Assembly (NCBI GenBank): GCA_028819945.1
Contig: JAPPKQ010000466.1
Location: 1-7,961 of the forward strand
Source of the DNA: a bacterium
GTDB taxonomy: Bacteria > Actinomycetota > Acidimicrobiia > Acidimicrobiales > CATQHL01
Direction of reading: 5' to 3'
Length of the DNA stretch: 7,961 bases
In this document: in pieces, positions 1-6,266 of the stretch
Layout: every line of letters begins with the position of its first letter
Position numbering within the stretch: the first letter of the stretch is position 1
Position numbers and translations under genes: made by a program
The notes under the pieces: generated by a model
The model's input: only the letters and a program-made list of their open reading frames with translations
What the model was told of the DNA's origin: nothing
The model's database searches: none

Positions 1-207
1 ACCACCGTGGCCACGTACCTCATGCGCCGGCGCCTGGCCCGCTGCCGCGACGACCTCGTCTCCAGCCAGCACCGCGCCAAGACCATCACCGAGATCGCCC
101 TCAGCCACGGCTTCAAATCCCCCGCCCACTTCTCGCGCTGCTTCGCAGAGGCGTACGGCACAACCCCCAGCGACGCCCGCCGAACGGCGTTCTCTATCTC
201 CTCGTAG
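1..207 (+). CDS. AraC-family transcriptional regulator, C-terminal fragment (5' end outside window)
   Basis: The frame is open from base 1 and stops with TAG at 205-207, so only the last 68 residues are present. They match the second helix-turn-helix of the AraC/XylS DNA-binding domain: a YLMRRRLARCRDDL helix, then TITEIALSHGFKSPAHFSR as the recognition HTH, then the closing FAEAYGTTPSDAR segment (family pattern FGxxPSxxR). This family binds DNA, usually as a dimer, and activates or represses nearby genes. The N-terminal ligand or partner domain lies outside the window, so the signal it senses is unknown. The GTG at base 7 is internal to the domain and is not the real start. The gene converges on the ABC operon with only 24 bases between stop codons, so nothing here ties it to that operon as a target. 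The family call is firm; the regulon is unknown. Confidence 0.87.
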   Translation, partial: TTVATYLMRRRLARCRDDLVSSQHRAKTITEIALSHGFKSPAHFSRCFAEAYGTTPSDARRTAFSISS

Positions 208-231
208 CGGTCTCCGGGCACCGGTTGTCGA

Positions 232-1029
232 TCAGCCGGCGGCGTGGGCCCACCAGCGGCCGCGGTTGTGCTCCAGTTCCAACTCCATCGAGAAGCAGGC
301 GCTGAGACGCGCCGCGGTGAGGACCTGCTCGATGGGGCCCGCGGCCACGACCCGGCCCTCGCGCAGCAGCAGCACGTGGTCGAATCCGGCCGGGATCTCC
401 TCGACGTGGTGGGTCACGAGGACGGTCGGCGGCGTCGTCGGGTCGGCGCTGAGGGCGTCGAGCGAGCGCACCAGCTCCTCCCGTCCGGCGAGGTCCAGGG
501 CGGCGGTGGGCTCGTCCAGCAGCACCAGGCCGGGCTCGGTCATGAGGGTCCGGGCGATCTGCACCCTCTGGCGCTCGCCGGAGGACAGCAGGCCGAACTG
601 CTGGTCGCCGAGGTGGCCGCAGCCCAGCCGCTCCAGCAGGTCGGCGGCCCGCTGCCGGTCGGCGTCGTCGTAGCTGTGCCACCACGGCTCCAGCGCTCCA
701 TGGCGGGCGGTCATGACGGCGTCCAGCGCGCTGATCGTCGGGCGGATGCGGTCCGACAGCATGGCGGAGGCGTAGCCCACCCGGTGGCGCATGCGGCGCA
801 CGTCGACGCGACCCAGGCGCCGGCCCAGGACCTCCACCGTTCCCTCGGTGGGATGCAGGTAGAGGGCCGCCACGCGCAGCAGCGTGGACTTGCCCGCGCC
901 GTTCGGGCCCAGCATCACCCAGCGCTCGCCGGGCTGCACCGTCCAGTTCACGCCGGCGAGCAACGGCCGCCGGTCCCGCACCACGCCGACGTCGCTGAGC
1001 CGCAGGGCCGGGGGTGCAGCGGAACTCAC
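232..1029 (-). CDS. Stand-alone ABC transporter ATP-binding protein
   Basis: A 265-residue cytoplasmic ABC ATPase with no membrane segment. Visible motifs are Walker A GPNGAGKST (41-49), signature LSSGERQ (148-154), Walker B LVLLDEPT (168-175, catalytic Glu173), D-loop AALD (176-179) and H-loop His207 in VTHH. At the usual Q-loop Gln the sequence reads VGYASAML, so that Gln is missing (Ala89). The C-terminal stretch, ending in NRGRWWAHAAG, recalls the YlmA/ModF-like group of solitary ATPases (family impression from memory). It is the last gene of the three-gene operon. Its GTG start overlaps the TGA of the exporter gene before it by 4 bases (GTGA), and AGGGGG lies 7 bases ahead, so translation is probably coupled. 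No cognate permease is visible, and the two preceding half-exporters already carry their own ATPases. Its partner is therefore unknown; it could serve a permease elsewhere or have a non-transport role. Confidence 0.95.
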   Translation of the reverse strand: MSSAAPPALRLSDVGVVRDRRPLLAGVNWTVQPGERWVMLGPNGAGKSTLLRVAALYLHPTEGTVEVLGRRLGRVDVRRMRHRVGYASAMLSDRIRPTISALDAVMTARHGALEPWWHSYDDADRQRAADLLERLGCGHLGDQQFGLLSSGERQRVQIARTLMTEPGLVLLDEPTAALDLAGREELVRSLDALSADPTTPPTVLVTHHVEEIPAGFDHVLLLREGRVVAAGPIEQVLTAARLSACFSMELELEHNRGRWWAHAAG

Positions 1030-3002
1030 AGACTCGCCCCCTGAGGATCGGGGTCGCCGGCGGCGACACTCGCCGAGCCGGCGCCGTTGCCGGTGGCGTG
1101 GGCCTCCCAGGCGGCGTACATGGCGGCGTAGAGCCCGCCGGCCGCCACGAGCTCGTCATGGCTTCCGATCTCGGCGATCCGCCCATTGTCCACCACGGCG
1201 ATCCGGTCGGCGCGCATGGCCGTGGCGAGGCGGTGCGCCACGATCACTGCGGTCCGCCCCTCCAGGAGGGCGTCCAGCGCCCGCTCCACCTGGGCCTCCG
1301 AGCGCAGGTCCAGGTTGGAGGTGGCCTCGTCGAGGATGAGCACGCGCGGTCGCGCCAGGAAGGCGCGGGCCAGGGCCAGCAGCTGGCGCTCGCCCGCCGA
1401 CAGCGAGGCGCCGCGCTCGTGGCACGGCGTGTCCAGGCCGTCCGGGAGCGACGCCACGAACGCCTCCAGGCCCACCACTCGGCAGGCCTCGGCCACTTCG
1501 TCGTCGCCGGCGTCGGGGCGGGCGAAGCGGATGTTGTCCCCGATGGTGCCGTTGAACAGGAACGGCTCCTGGGGCACCACGCCGAACTGCCGGCGCAGCG
1601 ACTCCAGCTGCACGGTGCGCAGGTCGGTGCCGTCGATCCGCACCGTGCCCTTGTCGGGGTCGTAGAACCGAACCGCCAGCTTGGCGATCGTGGACTTGCC
1701 GGCCCCGGTGGCGCCGACGATGGAGAGGCTCCCGCCCGCGGGGATGTCGAGGTCGACGTCCCGCAGCACCAACTCGCCGCCGTCGTAGGAGAACGACACC
1801 CCCTCGAAGGTGATCCGGCCCTCGATGGGGCCGAGCGGTACGGCTTCGGGCGCCTCGGACACGTCGGGCTCCCGGGCGAGCAGCTCCCGCAGCTTGGCGG
1901 TGGCGGACTGGCCCTGCTGGTAGGCGTTGTAGAGCACCACGAGCTGGCCGATGGGGGCGAAGAACGCCGTCAGGTAGAGGGCGAAGGCGGTGAGGGCGCC
2001 CAGCGTGAGGCGGCCGTCGATCACCAGCCAGCCGCCCACGCCCAGCACGACCGCCTGGCCGATGATGCCGACGCCCTCGGCCGCGGAGCCGTACAGCGAC
2101 GACACCTTGGACGTGTAGACGTTGGCGTCCTCGTGGTCGGTCACCACGACCTGGTGCTGGGCGATGTTCCGGCGCCGGCGGTTGTAGGCGGTGATGGTGC
2201 GGATGCCGGCCAGATTCTCCGACAGGTCGGCCAGGACGATGGCGATCCGGTCGCGCACCCGGTTGTAGCCCGACTCCGAGGCGCGCCGGAACCACAGCGA
2301 CATCAGCAGCGTGACCGGCACCACGACGCCCACCGTCAGCGCCGCCAAGGGGACGTGCAGGTAGAACAGGACCCCCGTGATGACCGCCAGGGTCAGCCCC
2401 TGCACGACCATCATCACGAGCCCCTCCTGCAGCAGCATCGTGAGCATCTCGACGTCGCTGGTCATGCGGGACATCAGCACGCCCGCCTTCTCGGAGGTGT
2501 AGAAGCTCAGCGACATCCGCTGGAAGTGGCTGAACACGCGCACCCGCAGGCCGTACATGAGGCGCTCGCCGAGGCGCCCCCCGAGGGCGGTGCGGAAGCG
2601 GCCCGCCACCACGTGGACCGCCACGGTGGCGAAGAAGACGCCCACCACGATGCCCAGGACGCCGAAGCGGCGCGGCACCACGCCGTCGTCGATGCCGATC
2701 TGGGTCAGCAGCGGTCCCGCCTGGGTGGCGGCGGCCTCGACGATCACGAGTGCCACCACCAGCAGCACGCGCCGCCAGTGGGGGCGCAGCAGCGTCCGCA
2801 GCGACAGCGGCGCGGCTGCAGGCGGGCGGTGCGCGAAGTCCACGTCCGGTTCGGGATGGTCGGGTTCGGCGTCGAGGATGTCCGCCGCCCGGTCGATCAT
2901 CTCGTCGGGGATGCCCGCGAACGGCAGGCCGGCGGCGGCGTTGGCCTGCGACGACGACGGGCCCTGCGGCCCGGCCACGTAGGAGCCTCCCATGAAGCTC
3001 AT
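1026..3002 (-). CDS. ABC exporter half-transporter, consensus-site subunit (TMD-NBD)
   Basis: A 658-residue type I (type IV fold) exporter half: six membrane segments (about 79-98, 112-133, 193-213, 215-236, 308-328, 332-358) followed by an ATPase domain. Motifs are Walker A GATGAGKST (430-438), Q-loop Gln478 in VVPQEPFLF, signature LSAGERQ (534-540), Walker B VLILDE (554-559, catalytic Glu559), D-loop SNLD (562-565) and H-loop His590. The signature is LSAGE rather than LSGGQ. This complements the neighbouring subunit, which has LSGGQ but a broken Walker B, so the two most likely form a heterodimer with one full and one degenerate ATP site. The first 65 residues form a cytoplasmic extension, Ser/Ala-rich and then acidic (IPDEMIDRAADILDAEP). 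The ATG start overlaps the upstream stop by 4 bases (ATGA), with GAGGGG 8 bases ahead. The role is ATP-driven export of lipid, drug or peptide, or another hydrophobic cargo; the substrate cannot be assigned from sequence. Confidence 0.96.
   Translation of the reverse strand: MSFMGGSYVAGPQGPSSSQANAAAGLPFAGIPDEMIDRAADILDAEPDHPEPDVDFAHRPPAAAPLSLRTLLRPHWRRVLLVVALVIVEAAATQAGPLLTQIGIDDGVVPRRFGVLGIVVGVFFATVAVHVVAGRFRTALGGRLGERLMYGLRVRVFSHFQRMSLSFYTSEKAGVLMSRMTSDVEMLTMLLQEGLVMMVVQGLTLAVITGVLFYLHVPLAALTVGVVVPVTLLMSLWFRRASESGYNRVRDRIAIVLADLSENLAGIRTITAYNRRRRNIAQHQVVVTDHEDANVYTSKVSSLYGSAAEGVGIIGQAVVLGVGGWLVIDGRLTLGALTAFALYLTAFFAPIGQLVVLYNAYQQGQSATAKLRELLAREPDVSEAPEAVPLGPIEGRITFEGVSFSYDGGELVLRDVDLDIPAGGSLSIVGATGAGKSTIAKLAVRFYDPDKGTVRIDGTDLRTVQLESLRRQFGVVPQEPFLFNGTIGDNIRFARPDAGDDEVAEACRVVGLEAFVASLPDGLDTPCHERGASLSAGERQLLALARAFLARPRVLILDEATSNLDLRSEAQVERALDALLEGRTAVIVAHRLATAMRADRIAVVDNGRIAEIGSHDELVAAGGLYAAMYAAWEAHATGNGAGSASVAAGDPDPQGASL
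1037..1042 (-). promoter_or_regulatory. Ribosome binding site of the stand-alone ATPase gene
   Basis: Read on the minus strand this is AGGGGG, 7 bases ahead of the GTG at 1029 and inside the end of the exporter gene. It decides the start in favour of the GTG that overlaps the exporter TGA by four bases, giving the protein start MSSAAPPALRLSDVGV just ahead of the first strand of the ATPase fold. Confidence 0.55.
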
Positions 3003-4930
3003 GGCACCGGCCCCTCGATGATGGGCAGGCCGCCGGTGGCCAAGTCCATGTCCCCGCGGCGCCGGCCCTCGGCTACCTGGGTCTCAGCCGTCTGGGTCTG
3101 AGCCTCACGGGTCTCGGCCTCGCGGGCCTCGGCGTCCGCCAGAACCTGCACGTAGCTCGTGTGGGTGGCCATCAGATCGGCGTGCGTGCCGGTGGCGACG
3201 ACCCGGCCGCCCTCGGTGAACACGACCCGGTCGGCCAGGCTGATCGTGGACAGCCGGTGGGCGATCAGCTGCGTGGGGGCGCCGGCGCGCCGGCGCGCCA
3301 GCGCGGCCCCGATGGCCGCCTCCACTCCCATGTCCACGGCGCTCAGCGCGTCGTCGAGGATCAGCACGGCGGGGTCCAGCAGCAGCGCCCGGGCGAGGGC
3401 GATCCGCTGGCGCTGGCCCCCCGAGAGGGTGTAGCCGCGCTCGCCGACGATGGTGTCGTAGCCCTCCGGCAGGCTCGCCACGGTGTCGTGGATCTGCGCG
3501 GCCCGCGCCGCGCCGATCACGTCGTCGAGCGGGGCGTCGGGCCGGCCGAAGGCGATGTTGTCCCGCAGGCTGACCGAGAACAGGAACGGCTCGTCGAAGG
3601 CCACCACCACGTTGCGGCGCAGCGAGTCCAGGTCCAGGTCGCGCACGTCTTGGCCGTCGAGGCGCACCGCCCCGCCGCCGGCGTCGTAGAAGCGGGCGGC
3701 GAGGCGCGCCACCGTCGATTTGCCGCAGCCGGTGGGCCCGACCAGCGCCACCGTCTCGCCCGGGCTGATCCGCATGCTGAAGCCGTCGAGCACCGGCACG
3801 GCCGAGCGGCCCTCCCCACGCCCGTAGGCGAAGGTCACGTCGTCGAAATCCAGGCGGCCCTCGGCGCGCTCGAGGATCCGCGCCCCGGGCGCCGAGGTGA
3901 TCTCCGGCGGGGCGTCCAGCACCTGGAAGATCCGCTCTGCCGAGGCCGCCGCCCGCTGGCTCTGCATGACGATGAAGCCGAACATCCGGAACGGCAGCTG
4001 CAGCATGATGATGTAGGCGCCGAAGGCGAACAGCGTGCCGATCGAGACCTGGCCGTCGATCGCCAGCCAGCCGCCGTACAGCAGCACCAGCCCCATTGCG
4101 ATGCGCGGCAGCGCCTCCAGCACGGGGTTGTAGCGGGCCCGCACGTCCACGCTCGTGGCCGAGGCCCATTGCAGCCGCCGGGCGGCCCGGGCCAGTTTGG
4201 CGATCTCGGCCCGCTCGGCGGCGAAGGACTTCACGACCCGGGTGCCGTTGACGTTCTCGTCCACCACCGCCGCAACCTCGGCGCTGCGTCCCTGGATGAT
4301 CCACGACAGCGGCAGGAACCTGTTCCGGAACCGGTTCCCCACCAGCGTGGCGACCGGCAGCGTGGCCAGCGCAACGAACGTGAGCGGCACGTGGATCCAG
4401 AGCATGAGGCCGAAGGCCAGGAAGAACGTCAGCACCGCCATGCCCAGCATCGGGGCGAAGGCGAACAGGATCTGTATGGAGCGGATGTCGGTGTTGGCGC
4501 GGGAGATGATGTCGCCGGAGCTGCTGCGGTCGTAGAACGAGAAGGACAGCCGGCCGAGGTGGCGCTGGATGATCATCCGCAGTTCGCTGTCGATCCGCAG
4601 CGACAGCTTGAAGAGCAGGTAGCGGTAGGCGCCGCCGGTGAGCCCGCGGGCCACCGCCAGGATGCCCAGCAGGATGCAGAGGGTCCGCAGCCGGTCGCCG
4701 AAGCCCTCGCCGGCGGCGTCGATGGCCTCGCGGGCCACGGCGGGGACGGCCACCTGCGTGGCGAGGGCGACGACCCCGCAGGCGGCACCGAACGCCAGGA
4801 GCGAGCGGTGTGCGGAGACGATCGGCCACAGGCGCCGCAGCCAACCCTTCGTGGTGTCCGGGTCGATGTCGACGGCAGCGATGGCACCGGATGCTACCGC
4901 CGGCCCTCCTGCTCCCCGGACCGATCGCAC
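2999..4930 (-). CDS. ABC exporter half-transporter, degenerate-site subunit (TMD-NBD)
   Basis: First gene of the exporter operon. With the GTG start at 4930 it has 643 residues. Six membrane segments lie at about 42-64, 80-101, 153-174, 179-199, 273-292 and 296-321. The ATPase domain has Walker A GPTGCGKST (398-406), X-loop VGERG (495-499), signature LSGGQ (502-506), Walker B VLILDD (522-527) and H-loop His558. Asp527 replaces the catalytic Glu, and Asp446 (AFDEPFLF) sits where the Q-loop Gln normally is. This is the pattern of the degenerate subunit in heterodimeric exporters such as TM287/288. The C-terminal tail carries a pentapeptide repeat, AE(A/T)(R/Q)E-like, encoded by a 15-base tandem repeat. 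The start is uncertain. A TTG at 5002 would add 24 residues (667 in all), but these lie antisense to the conserved first helix of the divergent CNNM gene, so I prefer GTG 4930, although it has no well-placed ribosome binding site. It ends in a 4-base overlap with the partner subunit. Confidence 0.94.
   Translation of the reverse strand: MRSVRGAGGPAVASGAIAAVDIDPDTTKGWLRRLWPIVSAHRSLLAFGAACGVVALATQVAVPAVAREAIDAAGEGFGDRLRTLCILLGILAVARGLTGGAYRYLLFKLSLRIDSELRMIIQRHLGRLSFSFYDRSSSGDIISRANTDIRSIQILFAFAPMLGMAVLTFFLAFGLMLWIHVPLTFVALATLPVATLVGNRFRNRFLPLSWIIQGRSAEVAAVVDENVNGTRVVKSFAAERAEIAKLARAARRLQWASATSVDVRARYNPVLEALPRIAMGLVLLYGGWLAIDGQVSIGTLFAFGAYIIMLQLPFRMFGFIVMQSQRAAASAERIFQVLDAPPEITSAPGARILERAEGRLDFDDVTFAYGRGEGRSAVPVLDGFSMRISPGETVALVGPTGCGKSTVARLAARFYDAGGGAVRLDGQDVRDLDLDSLRRNVVVAFDEPFLFSVSLRDNIAFGRPDAPLDDVIGAARAAQIHDTVASLPEGYDTIVGERGYTLSGGQRQRIALARALLLDPAVLILDDALSAVDMGVEAAIGAALARRRAGAPTQLIAHRLSTISLADRVVFTEGGRVVATGTHADLMATHTSYVQVLADAEAREAETREAQTQTAETQVAEGRRRGDMDLATGGLPIIEGPVP
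3011..3016 (-). promoter_or_regulatory. Ribosome binding site of the 658-residue exporter subunit
   Basis: Read on the minus strand this is GAGGGG, 8 bases ahead of the ATG at 3002 and inside the 3' end of the upstream exporter gene. It supports the ATG that overlaps the upstream TGA over the in-frame ATG three codons later, and it suggests that termination and reinitiation couple synthesis of the two subunits at similar levels. Confidence 0.6.
3064..3138 (-). repeat. 15-base in-frame tandem repeat encoding a pentapeptide tail
   Basis: On the + strand, GGG(T/C)CT followed by (C/G)(A/G)GC(C/G) recurs at 3079, 3094, 3109 and 3124, an exact 15-base spacing, with a weaker fifth copy beginning near 3064. 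Because 15 is a multiple of three, it encodes a repeating five-residue unit in the exporter tail: AEARE, AETRE, AQTQT, AETQV, AEGRR. The peptide is charged, Ala/Glu/Thr/Gln-rich and probably helical. It lies after the ATPase domain, where length change would be tolerated. The function is unknown; it looks like a minisatellite that could vary in copy number between strains. Confidence 0.75.
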
Positions 4931-6266
4931 CCCGCCGGTAAACTGCCGGGCGATCAGAGTCGCACTCGGACTTCTTGCGGTCGTCGCGCTGATCGGCGCC
5001 AACGCCTTCTTCGTCGCCGCCGAGTTTGCCGCCGTCTCGGTACCGCGAGGCCCCCTGGAGGAGGCGGCGCGCAGCGGGTGGCGCGCTAGGCGCCGGAGGG
5101 CTCAGAGCCTGCTGAAGGTGACCGAGCGGCTCACCTTCCATCTCTCGGCCGCGCAAGTGGGGATCACGGTGATGTCCCTGCTGCTGGGTTGGCTGGCCGA
5201 ACCGCTGATCGCCGAGTTGCTGGTGGGGGCGTTCGGCTCGGTGCTCAGCGAGTCCTCGGCCCACACGGTCTCCGTGGCCGTGGCGCTGGCGCTGGCGATG
5301 GGGGTGACCCTCGTTACGGGCGAGCAGCTTCCGAAGATGCTGGCCATCTCGCGTCCCCTGTCCACGGGGCTGATCTGCGCCAGACCGTTGCGCCTCTACG
5401 GCTATGTCATGTGGCCCTTCGTGACGCTGTTCAACAGCACCGCCGACCGGGTCGTGCGCCTGGCGGGGCTCGAACCCGCCGCCGAGCTTCGTTCGGTGCG
5501 GACCCTGCGGGAACTCGAGTACATCATCCGGTCCTCGGGGAGCGGCGGCGAACTGGATCCCGACGAGGTGACGCTCTTGACCCGCTCGATCCGGTTCGGG
5601 GCCAAGACCGCAGCCGACGCCTTGGTGCCGCGTGTGGAGGTCGTCACCGTCGGTGCCGGCGACACGATGGCCGACCTCGTGGCGGCGACGGCGGCCAGCG
5701 GCCATTCGCGTTTCCCCGTCGTGGACAGCGACCTCGACGATGTCCGGGGCGTGGTTCACGTGAAGGCGGTTCACGGCGTCCCGCCCGCCGAGCGGCCTCG
5801 GGTCACGGTCACAGAGTTCATGCACGAGGTGTGGGCGGTGCCCGAGAGTGCCGATCTGGAGAGCCTGCTGGGCGAGATGAGCCGCCGGCGCCAGTCCCTG
5901 GCGGTCGTGGTGGACGAGCACGGCGGCACGGCGGGGATCATCACCGCCGAGGACATCGTGGAGGAGATCGTCGGAGAGATCGACGACGAGCACGACCCGG
6001 TCGCCGAGCTCACGCCCGCGGCCCCGCCGGGCGAATGGTTCCTCGGCGGCGACCTGCGAGCCGACGGCGTCGAGGAGGCCTGCGGGTTGCGTCTCCCCGA
6101 CGGTCCGTATGAGACCCTGGCCGGGTTCGTGCTGTGGCGGCTCGGACGCGTTCCAGTGGTCGGTGACTCGTTCTCCTGGGAGGGTCGACGCTTCGAGGTC
6201 GCCGAGATGGTGCGGCGGCGGATCGCGGCCGTGCGCATCGCCGAGGCCACAGGGGAGCGGACGTGA
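4881..6266 (+). CDS. CNNM/CorC-family membrane protein with CBS pair and CorC_HlyC domain (hemolysin C-like, putative divalent-cation exporter)
   Basis: With the ATG at 4881 the protein has 461 residues. The order is: CNNM membrane domain (first helix about 27-49 with GANAFFVAAEFAAV, further helices about 93-116 and 128-146, signature TGEQLPK at 146-152); CBS pair about 246-368, opening LVPRVEVV and closing with DEHGGTAGIITAEDIVEEIVGEIDDE in which DEHGG and the ED-IVEEIVG helix are diagnostic; then the CorC_HlyC domain about 385-455 (WFLGGDLRADGVEE, YETLAGFVL). Family members (CNNM, bacterial CorC, S. aureus MpfA) are linked to Mg2+ or other divalent-cation efflux, with the CBS domains sensing nucleotide. 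The name hemolysin is historical. The start is unsure: 4881 and 4866 are the nearest in-frame ATGs, neither has a ribosome binding site, and coding-like codon use begins only near 4975. The gene is divergent from the exporter operon and overlaps the next gene by 4 bases. Confidence 0.94.
   Translation: MAPDATAGPPAPRTDRTPPVNCRAIRVALGLLAVVALIGANAFFVAAEFAAVSVPRGPLEEAARSGWRARRRRAQSLLKVTERLTFHLSAAQVGITVMSLLLGWLAEPLIAELLVGAFGSVLSESSAHTVSVAVALALAMGVTLVTGEQLPKMLAISRPLSTGLICARPLRLYGYVMWPFVTLFNSTADRVVRLAGLEPAAELRSVRTLRELEYIIRSSGSGGELDPDEVTLLTRSIRFGAKTAADALVPRVEVVTVGAGDTMADLVAATAASGHSRFPVVDSDLDDVRGVVHVKAVHGVPPAERPRVTVTEFMHEVWAVPESADLESLLGEMSRRRQSLAVVVDEHGGTAGIITAEDIVEEIVGEIDDEHDPVAELTPAAPPGEWFLGGDLRADGVEEACGLRLPDGPYETLAGFVLWRLGRVPVVGDSFSWEGRRFEVAEMVRRRIAAVRIAEATGERT
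6251..6257 (+). promoter_or_regulatory. Ribosome binding site of the short CNNM gene
   Basis: AGGGGAG lies five bases ahead of the GTG at 6263, inside the last codons of the full-length CNNM gene. It fixes the GTG as the start and supports coupled translation of the CNNM pair. Confidence 0.7.

Noticed and set aside
221..239. A hairpin (CCGGTTG / CAGCCGG, 7-base stem with one G-T pair, 5-base loop) between the convergent AraC and ATPase genes, as a bidirectional terminator.
   Set aside because: The stem is short, includes the ATPase stop codon and has no T-run on either side. It is suggestive only by position.
1014..3101. A long plus-strand open frame opposite the second exporter subunit (about 695 codons).
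   Set aside because: It is antisense to a clear ABC exporter, is rich in His, Gln, Gly and Val, shows no domain, and arises because high GC removes stops from the opposite strand.
4638..4880. Upstream extension of the first CNNM gene to ATG 4638.
   Set aside because: The extra 81 residues are antisense to conserved exporter sequence and the first CNNM helix begins far downstream, so the extension is not real coding.
4939..4944. TAAACT as a -10 promoter element for the CNNM operon.
   Set aside because: It has an acceptable TANNNT form and sits in the divergent region, but no -35 at proper spacing is visible and a single hexamer is weak evidence; kept only as part of the start-region finding.
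3161..5089. A plus-strand open frame of about 642 codons antisense to the first exporter subunit.
   Set aside because: His/Gln/Asp-rich shadow of a confidently identified ABC gene with no ribosome binding site or domain.
3105..5993. A minus-strand open frame of about 962 codons spanning the first exporter subunit and part of the CNNM gene.
   Set aside because: It runs through two recognisable genes in other frames, has no motif of its own and is dominated by Arg, Gly, Pro and His, typical of a GC-rich shadow frame.
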